Source: Cloeon dipterum | Lineage: Eukaryota > Arthropoda > Insecta > Ephemeroptera > Baetidae | Length of the DNA stretch: 64,000 nt | Reading direction: 5' to 3' | NCBI RefSeq assembly: GCF_949628265.1 | Contig: NC_088788.1 | Span: 25,096,335 to 25,160,334, forward strand | In this document: positions 36,250-48,973 of the stretch, one piece after another | Layout of the letters: each line of letters opens with the position of its first letter | How positions within the stretch are numbered: the stretch's first letter is position 1 | Program-made: the position numbers and the translations under genes | The notes under the pieces: model-generated | The model's database searches: none | The model's input: the letters and a program-made list of their open reading frames with translations, nothing else | Told to the model about the DNA's origin: nothing

Positions 36250-39200
36250 ATGTCAACAGACTGTGAGGTTCCAAGTGCAAACTATGAACTAGGTTGTTCT
36301 GAAACCGGTGAAGGAGTTGAAAAAGGTGAACAAGCGTCGTCGCCAGAAGGTGGCGAAACAAAGAAGAAAGCTAGACGTGGCAGACGGGGCAGGAAAAATA
36401 AGAACAAACCTGATCTAAATGAAGGAATCAATGAAGATGTTGATAATTTCTCAAGGTATAGTAAAAATTAAAATTGTGACTAAAATTTAAGCTAGAGTTC
36501 GAGTCAGTTAAATGAAATAATACTCAAGCGGTTGGGAATGAGTCAGCTGGGTAAGCGGAAGCGTATGTCAAACGATCAGACTGTCCAGGTTTTCCAGGCT
36601 CAGTGTCCCGAAAGGTGAAAGGTCAGCAGGTGTCCGAGTGTCTATAGGAGTGAAGAGAGTGATCATGGGTTAACATCTTGGAATCAGAACGGTGCTGTCT
36701 AATCAGTAGTCAGTCGGGAGCGACAGATTGAGTTTTCAATTGAAGATGTTTGGATTGTCCAGTTTCCAGGGTTTCCCCAGTTGTAGGTCAGGTTGTCCAG
36801 GGCCAGCGGCCCGTGGAAAACCTGCGGAACGTCGGTTGTCACCAGTTGTAGGAATTGGATCAGTTGGGAAGAATCCCCACAATTCCATTTAAAGATAAAA
36901 ATTAGCAGAATATAGTCACTGAGGATGGTTTGAGTGAAATTTCATTCAATCATGGTCAACTTAAATTTTCTTTATTTGGTCATTCTATCTTGTAGCATCT
37001 CCTAGCATCCAAATAAATTAATAAACCCTTGAATATGATCTGTGTTAAATAATTGTTTATATTTTTGTTTTGAACTTTATGTGTTTAACGATATAATCTT
37101 TTCAACTAAAATTAAAAAATAATTACTCATGGCATTTACTGTGTCAACAGGGACACAATTATTGACGCTATTTCCAAAGTAGCTATATCAAGTTGCGAAA
37201 TGCTAGATGTTGTCCTCAATACAGACACAGTCGTCAAGCTGACAGCTTCAGGTAAGCAATGTCAATTATTTGAACCAAATTTCACAAGTCCAAATTTTTT
37301 AATCAAACGTTTCTATTGTTTGAATTTAAACACAAAGCATTAAATGCAGAAACGGGAAGCCTCAAACGTTTAGAGACGCAACTCGAATTGTAAGAGTAAA
37401 TAGTCTGGATATATCAAACACAAGGGAAAATTGTGACAACAGAGATGCACTGTTTTTAAATCTTAGAAATTTTGCTTGAAAACAATGTTAAGACGATTTA
37501 AATTGGTATAAACGAGACTCAGGGAGAATGGTTGTTTGTTTGTTCAATTACTATTTTGTTATGATACTAATTTTATTTCAAACGACTTTGGCAAACGCAC
37601 TTATTGCTTGTTCTTTTGTTCCTAATATAAAAGTATTAATTTATTTTATGTATTCACGAAAATCTCTTTTATCTTGAAATCCAAGTGAGATTATCATGCG
37701 GGACTAATATAATGACACGCAATGCAGGGTGCATGTAACGCTGACTTAAATAATTTTCCCCTAAATATTTGACGGTATCTCAATTTGATTAAATGTAATC
37801 ATTTACACACCTCATAAACATTGCATTTTTGGTCGTTTGTAAGATCAAATGTTTTACCAGAAACACACACCTAGCGATTTAAACTTATTCTATATCAGGT
37901 AGTTAGTTAAAATAATAATTAATACATTATTTGCTAGATGATTTAGTTTGCTCTTTTTCCCCCACAAAGATTCTGAAGATCCTAATGCAGACAGCCTGGA
38001 AAAATATTTATCAGATGAAATAGAGAGCTTGCGTTTGAATCTTGAGCCTGTTTCACTACACAACAAGAATAAAGAAGGTGAGAAAAGTGAAGGGGACAAT
38101 TTTACTGTTGAAATCGTGTCTGGAGAAGAACTTGGTTTCGATAAGCAGAAGGAGAAAAGAGTTCGAAACAGAAGAAAGAAGAAGTCTGAGAAAGCTAAGG
38201 AAGCAAACACTGCAGGAGCCACAGAAAGTGACAAATCTCTGTCTACTACAAAAAGCACTCCAGATAGGAAATCAATAGAGATAGAGCGTAAAGGAAAGAG
38301 TCCCAAGCTCGCAAAAAGCCCCTCCAAGACTTCCAACAAAGCATCAATTTCCAAAACTAAACCACCCAGGAAGAGCTTAGGTTCTGAAAACATGGAAAAT
38401 GAAAAGTTTCCGGATTACATGCCAGATGAACTTGTCAAGGCTGGTTTAGAGGATGGATCCATTGTGAAGGTATAATAGTGTCAATAGTGTGCGTAATAAA
38501 ATCTTTTTTTTCTCTCTCTAAGGGTGCTTTGAGGATAAACAAAAAGAACTTCCGTGAAGGCTACATTAAAGATCCCATTGGTGGATTGGACATAATGTTG
38601 GACGGTGTGAAAGCCCGAAACCGAGCTCTTGATGGTGATGAAATTGCCGTTAAAATTCTTCCTCAAGAAACCTGGAAGAGTTGTGATAGAGGAGTTCAAA
38701 AATGTGGTGAAGTTGTGGCCATCCTGCAGAAAATGCATCATCGTAAGGCGGCTGGCTGCCTTACTCCGATGAAGAAGCAAAACTCTGTGTTTGCCCTTTT
38801 TGTACCCAAGGATTATAGAATGCCAAGGATTCGAATTCCCATTTCTCAGTGCCCTGAAAAATACAAAGATACTCCTGAAATGACATACTTAGCTGAGATA
38901 TTCCTCTGGCAAGAAACAACATTTGCCTATGGGTACGGGTTGAACTTTGTGCCAATCATGGAGTTATTTGACATGAATATTTGCAGGAATTTGCTGAAAG
39001 TAATAGGAATGCCAGGTTCTATTGAGATTGAAACTGACGTCATACTGCTAGATAATGGTCTGGATGTGACTCCTTACGACCCTTCAATGAACAAATACTT
39101 TCCCAAATCCCCATACAAAATTCCGGTATCAGAGTTCATGTATAGAGAAGATTTGAGGTTTGAATATGAAAATCAATATAAAATCAGCTATGTTAAATAC

Positions 39201-41455
39201 TTATTTCTAGGAAACAGTGTATATTTACCATTGATCCATCCACTGCTCGAGACTTGGATGACGCTGTTTCATTCAAAAAGCTGGAGGGCGAAGATAGCTA
39301 TGAGATTGGGGTTCACATATCTGATGTCGCTTATTTTCTCTCTGAGGACACCCCCTTAGACAAAATAGTGAAACAAAGAGCAACTACCACTTACCTTGTG
39401 CAATCAGTAAGTCCACTCTTTGTAGTACTATTTTAAAGAATAATTCAGGCTACCATATTTTTTCCGTTGCAATTAGTGTTAGAGGGTGAAATTATATCAA
39501 AAGAATGATACTGGGATATTAAACTCTTTGCTATTAAATTTTGACCGCAATTTGAACCATCGTATTTTATATATTTATAGGTGTTCCATATGCTACCTGA
39601 AGATTTATGTATGCTCTGCTCACTTACACCTGGGGAGGATAAACTTGCCTTCTCTGTCTTTTGGAAAGTAAAGCCAGATTTCTCGATTGGAGAGCCGCGG
39701 TTCACCAGATCTGTGATCCACAGCTGCTGCAAAATGTCATATGAGCACGCTCAAGTAACTATTGCTTTTAAAATTGACGCTACTTTTGCATCTAATTCCG
39801 ATAATTAAAGGCCATCATTGACGCACCGGATGATAAAGAGTGGGAAGAGCACGAGCTGCCCAAGATTTTAAACTCATTTTCTGTCAATGATGTGGTCAGT
39901 GTTGTTAAGGGCTTGAGACCAATTGCAATGAATCTCCGAGCGGGAAGGTTCAAAAATGGTGCCCTGAGGATCGACCAGCCTAAAATTTCTTTCAGAATTG
40001 ATGCCGAGACCGGACTACCTACCGAGTTTAACATCTACAAAAATATGGAGTGTCATCGGTTAATACAGCATCTTTTATTCTTTTTGCATTTCTGTACTGT
40101 AAAGGATTATTTTCTTCAGGCTCATTGAAGAGTTGATGTTACTTGCAAACATAGCTGTGGCAAATCGACTGTTTGAGCACTTCCCTGATATTGCCATGCT
40201 TCGAAGCCATCCTTCCCCACATGAGACGCTGATGTCGGAGCTTAGCGCATCTCTGCAAGCTCATGGAATTGATCTAGATGTTAGCTCCTCTGGTGCTATT
40301 CATTCCTGTCTTGAAAAATATTTGTCCATGGAAGATGTTGAGAAAAGAGCGATTGGATATGGGCTCTCTACAATGTTGGCAAAGCCAATGGCTGTAAGTC
40401 TCAGCTTATGTTTCCTAAAATTCACTATTCTATTGGATAATTCTATTATTCTTCTATTCTAAACAATGGAGGTTCATTTTGCAGAGTTTTATTTTAATTG
40501 TTAAACCGCTTAATTCAAATCTTGAGTTCAGTTAGTTAGCTATTTTATAAAAAAAAATTTTGCCCAAAATTAGAACAAGTCTAGACTCATAATTGTCATT
40601 TTGTGACTGATACTAATATTTTTAGAACACACTCCTCCATGAATTGTCTTTTTTGCTTGGCTTTGACCCAAATATTAGTTGATATTGGTACTCTAGCAAT
40701 CAATGGCTTAATTTGTATTGGCTGTCATTGAAAATTCAACACTAATATTTTTCTGTATTTATGCCCTTAATCAGCGGGCCAAGTACATTTGCTCGCTAGA
40801 TACAAAGGCTGAAGAGCAGTGGCATTACGCCCTGAGCGTGCCTCTCTACACGCATTTCACATCTCCCATCAGACGATACGCCGATGTGATTGTCCATCGT
40901 CTTCTGGCTGCCTCCCTCAAGTACACCCCAAATCCTGACTGGCAACCTGATGATGTTGCCCGGTATGCACCATTTGTTCCTGATTGATTCAATATTTTAT
41001 TTTGCTATCTACGATTTCAGAATTGCAAGCAACTGTAATGGAAAGAAATGGTCAGCCAAAGCTGCTGGTGAGCAAAGTACTGAACTCTTCCTCGCGATCT
41101 ACTTGGGAATGAATGGCGGCATGGTTGCAGAGGCTGTCATCCTCTCTGTTTTGGACTACAGCTTTGATGTCCTAGTAATTGACACAGGCACATCACACCG
41201 TGTTTACACAAATGTAAGTAGACATAACTGTTCAATTTAATTATATTAATGTTTGTCTATGTGTAGAAACTGGATAAAAGGATGGTTAGCGTTCACCATG
41301 ATATATCAAAGAAGACTGCTACGATTAAATGGCATCAGCCAGACAAATCTGTACAGATGGTCAAGGTTTTTTCTGTCATTTATGTTGAGCTGAAGAAAGG
41401 CAATGACAAGAAGATAATGTGCAGCTTAACTAAACCACCTTGTATCAATGAGTGA
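36250..41455 (+). CDS. Dis3l2: DIS3-like 3'-5' exoribonuclease 2, complete, 12 exons
   Basis: RNase II/RNB-family exonuclease that degrades uridylated RNAs in the cytoplasm without the exosome. Exons: 36250-36455, 37151-37251, 37970-38469, 38523-38932, 38987-39157, 39211-39406, 39581-39754, 39811-40058, 40120-40393, 40775-40962, 41021-41213, 41267-41455. The spliced protein is 949 aa (human 885). The N-terminus is low-complexity with a basic stretch ([16 protein letters not shown], 38-53) and a long Lys/Ser-rich linker. Cold-shock domains start at [20 protein letters not shown] and [14 protein letters not shown]. The RNB active site [14 protein letters not shown] places the metal-binding Asps at about 471, 477, 479 and 480. 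[12 protein letters not shown] and a C-terminal S1-like region follow. There is no PIN domain, which separates it from Dis3 and fits DIS3L2. Six of the introns are 53-61 nt. Confidence 0.96.
36526..36890. repeat. GC-richer unclassified segment in DIS3L2 intron 1
   Basis: About 365 bp of clearly higher GC content sits in an AT-rich intron, with recurring CCAG/CAGG motifs such as TCCAGGTTTTCCAGG and CCAGTTTCCAGGG. It has no coding potential in either orientation. It is followed by an AT-rich piece with TTAGCAGAATAT, also seen in the 30555/31992 repeats. It could be a SINE or another non-autonomous element. I could not find a convincing Pol III promoter. Confidence 0.35.
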
Positions 41456-41644
41456 ATTAAATGTACAAGTTCTGATTGCAATTATTTCCTCAAAGAGATC
41501 ATGAGCTCACGCTTTGAGGCGTGACAATCACGATCACAAAATTAAGTTAATTCATTTTCTACTCGGAAAGCCATGTCGGCACAGTATTGTCATGCATTAT
41601 CATTTTTGGGATATTTTAAAACTTGAATTATTCCTGTTGGGAAC

Positions 41645-41650
41645 TTTATT
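41645..41650 (-). terminator. fl(2)d polyadenylation signal
   Basis: AATAAA on the minus strand, 41 nt past the fl(2)d stop codon (41691). Confidence 0.6.
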
Positions 41651-41668
41651 TACAATTTAGCAGCGTAC

Positions 41669-41674
41669 AATAAA
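41669..41674 (+). terminator. DIS3L2 polyadenylation signal
   Basis: AATAAA on the plus strand, 214 nt past the DIS3L2 stop. Cleavage 10-30 nt downstream would fall at or inside the last codons of the opposite-strand fl(2)d gene. Confidence 0.6.
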
Positions 41675-41690
41675 ATAATGCATACAACGC

Positions 41691-43228
41691 TCACTGTACT
41701 GTCTCTTCCTTACTCAATTTCAACCTTTTGTTTAATGGCTCATCATTGCTTTCATCTTTCTGAGCGCCTTCACTTGTATCTTCGTTTTCCTCTGTAAATC
41801 ACAAATTATTTAGGTCATACTCTTAAAATTTAGGACAGTGGGTTACCTTTATTCTCTTCTTTTTCTGCTTGTAAAGTGGAATCTCTGGTACCATCCTCTG
41901 AATCCCAAACTCTTTCAGCAGTATTCCTGGAATCATCCTAACAAGAAAAATTGTTGATATAAAAATATCGAGACTAAATAGTACACAGTATACTTGATGC
42001 TGGACGATTGATTTCTTAAGAGTATTATTCTCCTGGGTCAAAGTTGCTACTGTGTCCTTAGCTGTTTTGAGCTGCTGTTGCAAGAAATATATTGTACCCT
42101 GCATACCCTCCACATCCTCATCAAGCTCTTGAAGGAATTCATCCAATTCTATAATATTTTGATGGTAATAACAGCAAAAATCAAGTGATTAAACCTTTAA
42201 TGTCATACCCGATTGAGACTTTTTTACTTCATCACTGAAACTCTTTTGCAAAGCCAGCTCCCCCTCTAGCTTTGCTATTCGTCCACTGCTAATAACTTTT
42301 CCAAGCTCCTCGTTTTCTTGGTACAATAGACGACATTTCGCCATAAGCCTCTTGCCAGTATTACTAAAATAAAAAACTTATATTTATGACCAGATGGCTG
42401 TGCCGAGATAATAACACTTCCGACTACATTAGGAATCAGCTCTCGCCGGCCCAGCGAAGAGCCGGAATATCAATTGGAGAATGTGATGAAAAAATAACGA
42501 CTTTTGATAAGCAATCAAACCTGTCTGGAGTAAACTTCCAAGCACTGAGCTCATTTTGAGTTTCTTCCAGTTTAGTCTTTGTTGCTGAAAGCTCCTCCCT
42601 TAGTTTTTGCACCACTGTACACACCACTGGATCGTACATAGCGTTTCTCACTGCTGCAATGGATGGTACCTGCGCTTGCACCATTGTATTTAGCTGAGAC
42701 TAAAGAACATTCGTGAGTTAATTTAATACATTGTAACTTTTAATGCAGCAGTATCCTCACTTGAACCTCATTTAGTTCCTGGTTTTTATTGCTCAGGTTG
42801 TAGGCCAAAACTCGTTGTCTGTGCTGAGACTCTGTCAACTGTTTCCGAACTTGGGTAACCAAGTCCTGGAGCTTTCTTATTTCACCTAGAAATTAAAGAA
42901 ACAGACATTCCTCGATTTTTCATAATATACTTTGCTTGTAGATACCGTCTTTGCTGGATATTTGCAGTTCAAGATTGTCCACATAAGTACTTTGTTCCGT
43001 CCATAAACCAAGCACATCACTGTCCAGCTTGCTTTTTTGCTCATCTGTTAGAGCAATTCGCTGTTTTGTTTGCGAAATATTGCTGGCAGTATCATCGTCC
43101 AGTAAATCATCGCACTTCTTTTCTTCAATAGCGGCCGGCAAATTTGGCTCCGCATTTCCATTTTCTGCTTTCGGTTCGGCATCTAGGCTTCCTACTTTAT
43201 CAGCTCCACTGATCACCTCGTCCGCCAT
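41691..43228 (-). CDS. fl(2)d: Fl(2)d / WTAP, m6A methyltransferase complex subunit, complete, 7 exons
   Basis: Nuclear coiled-coil scaffold of the N6-methyladenosine writer (with Mettl3/Mettl14, Virilizer and others); in flies it is needed for Sxl splicing. Exons 5' to 3': 43228-42946, 42885-42761, 42699-42521, 42363-42209, 42148-41994, 41937-41847, 41791-41691, giving 362 aa (human WTAP 396). The diagnostic core is QNELSAWKFTPDS, then GKRLMAKCRLLYQENEELGK, GRIAKLEGELALQK, and LDEFLQELDEDVEGMQGTI. Nearly the whole middle is heptad-rich and Gln/Glu/Lys-rich, consistent with a long coiled coil. The N-terminus is acidic. The short C-terminal tail contains NKRLKLSK, a possible nuclear localisation signal, and lacks the long Ser-rich tail of vertebrate WTAP. 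The start is the first ATG of the open frame and reads MADEVISGADK. Confidence 0.95.
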
Positions 43229-43919
43229 GCTTTGATACAAAAATCTCGTAAAAAAGTGTCTGCAGTTGAAGCCTCGTTGAAGCTGGTTGAAGCTGTTCGT
43301 CCTGGTCTTTGTTTATACACAGAAAACAGAAGGGCCGGCAAAAAGTGAGAGTGGATGTAGTGGGCGTGATGGTAGACGTGAGAGATGAGAACACTAAGGA
43401 GGGCGCTGCAAGCACTGACTGGCACTGACCAATCGCATCATTCCTCTTATATATATGTAAATGTAAATAAATCGACCTCTCCGTCTTCTCGCGGATCCGC
43501 AGCGAACAAAAAGCTCATGTCAGACTGCAGACACCACATCAACCGGGAAAGCTAATCTGTCAGTGACTCTGATAGTGAATTACATATCCGTATTATACCG
43601 GCATCGTGCCTAATTAAACCTGCCTCACAGTGACGAGAAACTGACGTTGACAAGACAAAGTAAGAAATTAATATATATACTCAAATTTATGTTTCCAAAC
43701 ATTATGCATTTTATCACTTTGCTTGCACACAATTGCGTTGGCACGTCATCATTTTTTCCAATTAAAATTTAATTATAGTTTATAGCTATATTGTCATTTC
43801 ATATACATAGTAATGTATTATGTATCTACATATGTACTTATCGGTATCTACATTTGGTTTTCATATCATAATAAAAAAATGCAAATTGTTAATAGATAAT
43901 GCTAATTCTTTGCTTCAGA
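43229..43919. promoter_or_regulatory. Divergent fl(2)d/P4H-alpha promoter region
   Basis: This 691-bp gap separates two head-to-head start codons. It holds a TATATATA-like stretch near 43446. An acceptor-like TTTGCTTCAG ends at 43918, just before the P4H start codon, which suggests a spliced 5' leader for that gene. No start site can be fixed. Confidence 0.4.
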
Positions 43920-46900
43920 ATGAAGTTGTTCTCGTTTTTCCTTATTTGTTCCCTGGCTACTCTCACAAAATGCGAGGTTTTTACGGCCCTGGTGGACATG
44001 GAAGATCTGTTGGACACTGAAGCCGTTTTGATGCGTACATTAGGCAGTTACATTGATGCCCAAGAAAAGAGGCTTGATTCGCTAAAAAGGTACAAACATT
44101 CAAAATTTAACACTATATCAAAAATAATAAAAAAATTGGTCTGCTATTTAGACTAGAAGGGAGTAAGGTGAATACGATAAGGTATTAATTATTTGGTGTT
44201 GATAATTTCGATAATTTCATTCTAGTGATTTTCTATTGGCTGTCACCCTGTCTAGAATTTAATGTATATAAATATGGATCATTTTCTCTAGTGTACCATC
44301 ACAAAGTACAAAAGGTGGGGGAAGGTTGTGTAGGTGCTTCGCCAAAGCTCACTTAGAGGAGGAGAATCATTTGAAATAAAATTCTCGCCACAATTTTATT
44401 ATACCTTTCAAGCTCTCCTCTTGGAATGAAACCTGTTTTCAGGTGGAGTTAATGACACTATGTATTCTCACCCAACCTTGAATTTAAGCTCGTTTCGTAT
44501 TACGCGATGATCAAACGCAACATCTTTGATTTATCCTTATAAGCAAAGATAATCGACTAATTAATGCCTTAAAGCAAGTCAAGGCGGTTTTAGTATTACC
44601 ATGTTTGATCACTGCTTGATGAAGTGATTTTCTGCTGAGCCGTGGAACTGTTACTATTCGCTTTTATTTATTAAGTCATCCAGGCCAGATGTACCCTGTA
44701 AAATTCAATTTGTTGAAAATTAAACTCTAGCATTTTCAGCTTGAAAAATAGTTTGAGACCGAAACATGTCGAGATAATTATTATAGTCTCAACTTTTAAA
44801 GTCCGAATATATAAAATGAGTATAAAAAATATTTTAAGTAATCTTTTAATTTTAAGATCTAATCAGTGCCAGACAGGTTGCCAGTATGCACGTTCTGGTG
44901 CTTTGAAATGTTATCATCTGACGGCTAATTCAGCCAAAACACGTTGACAAAAGTATTTTTTTAATTACTGTGTGAGATTGTCAAAAGATATCTAATATTT
45001 TCATCTCTGTAGCAAATCTTTACTTTTTTATTCACTTAGGTCCATCAATAAGTAGCGAGATAATAAATTTCTTGATAAATGCTATTTGTTCAGGAAAGCT
45101 GCTGAGTACGCAAAAGAACACGAAGAAGCGAGTAGTGACATATCAGAGTACTTGAATAATCCCATCAACGCTTACTTGCTGGTAAAGAGACTTACTTCAG
45201 ATTGGCACCACGTGGAAAGGTTGATGCAGGATGACGTAGGACGAGGTAATGATTCTTGTCGCTGAGGTTAACGATCACACCTTTAAGGCAACTTGCCAAC
45301 AGTGTTCATCGATAGAATAGCAGGGTACAGGGAAACCTTGAAATTCCCTACGGACGAGGATCTGAATGGCGCTGCTGTGGCTCTGATGAGACTGCAGGAC
45401 ACTTACCATCTCAAAACAAACGCTGTTGCCAGCGGTGTGCTCAATGGAGTACAATATAGCAGTGAAATGTCAGGTAAATGATTTAATTTGAAGCATGTGC
45501 CAAGAAACTGATTTGAAATGCAGCACACGATTGCTTTGAGCTTGGCCGTCAATCTTACAATAATGGAGACTATTACCACACATCTTTGTGGATGCACGAG
45601 GCCATGGATAGACTGCAACAAGAAACAAACAAGACTACCACCAGAGAAGATATTCTCGAGTACTTGGCATTTTCTACTTACATGCAAGGTATACCTGATT
45701 GTATGTATGCTTTTTGATGTTGGATAAGAAAATCGTACTTTCAGGCAATGTAAAGGTTGCCTTGACTCTGACTAACGAACTCTTGGAGCTTGTTCCTTCA
45801 CACCAGAGGGCTCAAGGAAACAAAGTTTATTATGAAAACCAAATAAAGTCGGTGCCAGTGAGGCAGAAAAAGGGAGAAGATGGCGGGGATGATGTTGATG
45901 AAGCGGTACGTGTTTTATATCAAAGTTAATCATCTGAGTTAACTTGAAATTTCTTTTCTATATTTAACCTCCCAAGATAAAAAAATTGATATTTTGCAGC
46001 AATATGCGGTCTCTGAAAAGGAAACACGGCCTAAGCGATCTAATGATGAGGTACCTGAGCGCGAGATGTATGAGATGCTGTGCAGAGGCGAAGGGATGAT
46101 GTCGGCAGATAAAACTTCTAAACTTAAATGCCGCTACACGACACACAACAATCCATACTTCATTTTGTCGCCGATCAAGGAAGAGGAAGCGCATTTGAAT
46201 CCAAACATTTGGATTCTCCACGATGTGATGAATGACGCTGAAATATCAACCATCAAGAGACTGGCACAACCAAGGGTAACGCACCCCAATAGCTCTGTGA
46301 AGCTTCCATTAATTACTCTGCGCAGTTCAAAAGAGCAACAGTGCAGAACTACAAGACTGGCGAGTTGGAAACCGCCACTTACCGAATCAGCAAATCTGGC
46401 TGGTTAAAGGATAGCGATCACCCCCACGTGTCTGCTGTCAACAAACGAGTCCAAGCTTTCACTGGCCTCACTGTTGACACTGCGGAAGAGCTGCAGGTTG
46501 TCAACTATGGCATTGGTGGCCATTATGAACCTCATTTTGACTTTGCCAGGGTAATTCTGCAGTTCATAAACTTTGAATTTAAATCTAACACAATTTACTG
46601 AATGTTAGAAAGAAGAAACTAATGCATTCAAGAGTTTAGGCACTGGTAATCGAATTGCTACAGTGTTGTTCTATGTAAGTATTTCTTAAATTTTACCAAC
46701 ATTTTACCAATATAAAAAATATTTAGTTTGCTAAGTGCAATATATATTCCAAGCATTTCTTGATCAAGTTTTTAATATTTAAGATGAGTGACGTAGCCCA
46801 AGGAGGTGCCACCGTTTTCCCGCACCTCAACGCAGCTTTGTGGCCTGAAAAAGGCAGTGCAGCATTTTGGTATAACCTCCACAAAAGTGGTGAAGGAGAC

Positions 46901-47349
46901 TATTTGACAAGGCACGCTGCGTGCCCAGTCCTTGCAGGATCTAAATGGGGTGAGTAAACATGTTTATCCACTCTTTGCTAAATTAGTAGCTTGAGGAAAT
47001 AGGTCAGAAGTGCACAACACATTTGTTTGGCTTTACTCATTATACATCTCCTAAACTGTTCTCTCATCAAGTCTTTGGTGTTTTGAGTGCATCTTTTTCT
47101 GCCTCAGGTTTCTAATTAATTTGAAAGGTCACTTTGACAAAGCAAATACACCATTTTCCACATCACTTTAATATATATTTATTAGCTTAATCTACTAACA
47201 AACTGATTCTTAAAATAATACAATCTAGGACTCCAGTGATTGGTAATGCTTAAAGAGTATGTCTTTACTTTGTTCTAGTCTCCAATAAGTGGATTCATGA
47301 ACGAGGCCAGGAGTTCTTGAGGCCATGTGGTCTCACTTTGGATTCATAA
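43920..47349 (+). CDS. Prolyl 4-hydroxylase alpha subunit, complete, 10 exons
   Basis: ER-lumen Fe(II)/2-oxoglutarate dioxygenase that hydroxylates collagen-type prolines, normally as a tetramer with protein disulfide isomerase. Exons: 43920-44089, 45094-45245, 45303-45473, 45524-45688, 45745-45905, 46000-46275, 46326-46550, 46609-46674, 46784-46949, 47279-47349. The product is 540 aa (human P4HA1 534). A signal peptide of about 18 residues ends near KC-EVF. The N-terminal dimerisation region and the TPR-type peptide-binding domain (around residues 150-250) are followed by the catalytic domain. HYEPHFDFA supplies the iron ligands His435 and Asp437, and TRHAACPV supplies His506. Lys516 in AGSKW binds 2-oxoglutarate. 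The 69-residue spacing from Asp437 to His506 equals that in human. Insects carry several paralogues, so I do not assign a specific fly symbol. The C-terminus lacks an obvious KDEL, as is normal for the alpha subunit. Confidence 0.96.
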
Positions 47350-48973
47350 GAACAGCCCCTCTTCTGTTCATCCTATTAGACTTGTAGTTTTGGAGAACGT
47401 ACCGAAAGGAAACATTTTTCATTTAATTCTTTCATTCATTCTGGAATGTTTATTGATAATTTGTGTATCACATCGATATCAGACCATTTACTGAATTGGT
47501 TTGCACAGAAATAATTCTCAAGGGAGTTACATTAATTTTAATTAAGAAATTTCGCCGCTTTCTTCACACAATAATGAGGTGCCATATAATTTCTGTTTCG
47601 TGCTCCACTGTTATAAGTCAATGTATTAGACAGGGATTCTCTTTATTTTGCAGAACAGAAACAAAGTAACAAATGTTGCCATTTTAAATATTGTGAACGA
47701 TTCTTGAGTGCCGTGATTCAAAAAGGTTGAGATGACCGCATGCATTTATCTGTCGATCTGTCGAGCTACTTATCAGCTCAAAGTCAGCTAATTTTAGATG
47801 GTATAACTAGTTTTTAAATCTCTTAAAGTGTCGCAATTTTATATTGACGCGAAATATATATTACATAACTATAATTCATAATAAATGGAAATTAAAATAT
47901 TGTTTTATACATATTCGAAGCAGAGAAATCTTTTATTTATTGGTGATAGCAATGATTTTATATATGTGTGGGGTTTGATGGATGATGGATGAAAATTGGT
48001 CGTTAAGAGGATGTAAAAATATAGGGTTTTTTGTTCATATTCTTATTTTTTAAGTTCAGTGTGAAATTTGCAAGTCTGGGATTGAAATTATATCTTAAAC
48101 ATTTAATCTATTTTTTATCACTCAACGTCATATATTATTTCATCTTAGAAATAAAACCCGACTTAAATCAGCAGAACGTAATTAAATACAAATTCTTGAA
48201 GGTAACCAAATGTATATTTTGTCAGTTTTGTATTGAGCATTTGGTGCTTAATCGTGCCATTTCCATTCTACATGCTAACAAATATACACGTTACGATTTC
48301 AATCACTTGCTTAATTATTAGGAGTGTTGTAATATATCAGTGTGTAAATAGATTAATATTTTGCAGAGAGCGTGGTATTTTCTATTACGTTACGTTGAAT
48401 TTGTTGCTCACACAATATTCAAAATATAATGGCGTGTGTTCTTAAACAACTACCCTCTAGTAGGAGAGATTCCAGAAGTGAGTGGACACAATCTCGTGCG
48501 GCAACTACTCTGCTGTCCATCAGTCTTGAATGGACCCTTAATAGTGCGTTCCTGGGGCACTTTCCTCCCAAACTATATAGTTGTCTGGTCAACTTTCGAA
48601 GCTCTCGCGATTTTCAAAATGCTATAATTTATGCAGACAGCGTACTTCCAAAATTGAGCAGAGTGGGTAAATCAGACCTCGCGCGTTTCAACATCTATCT
48701 CGGTCGCCTCGACACTCGAAAGGCAGCCCTTGCAGTGTATTGCTCGCTGATCAGGGTTGGTTAGGATTTGCGGCGAATAGTTTACACGTATTTATGTTTG
48801 TAAGTCAATAGCAAACACCATGCAACGGTAGGAGTGAGAAAGGTTCACACATGCTGCAGTATATAACGACAGGGACATTTACCTTACTTGACACCGAGAA
48901 TTTATATAAATTTTTGTCATCAATGTGTAGCTTTTGTGGAAAATGCAATTGATCGAGATTTGAGAGTAACCAG
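47350..48973. other. Convergent P4H/jdp 3' region
   Basis: AT-rich sequence between two stop codons on opposite strands, presumably both 3'UTRs plus a spacer. A GC-richer stretch at 48430-48760 carries overlapping ORFs of up to 111 codons that I do not recognise. Confidence 0.5.
47880..47885 (+). terminator. Possible P4H polyadenylation signal
   Basis: AATAAA about 530 nt past the P4H stop codon. Other variants nearer the stop are possible. Confidence 0.3.

Noticed and set aside
48429..48764. Overlapping ORFs of 111 and 63 codons between P4H and jdp
   Set aside because: No recognised protein. The location is the shared 3' region of two convergent genes.
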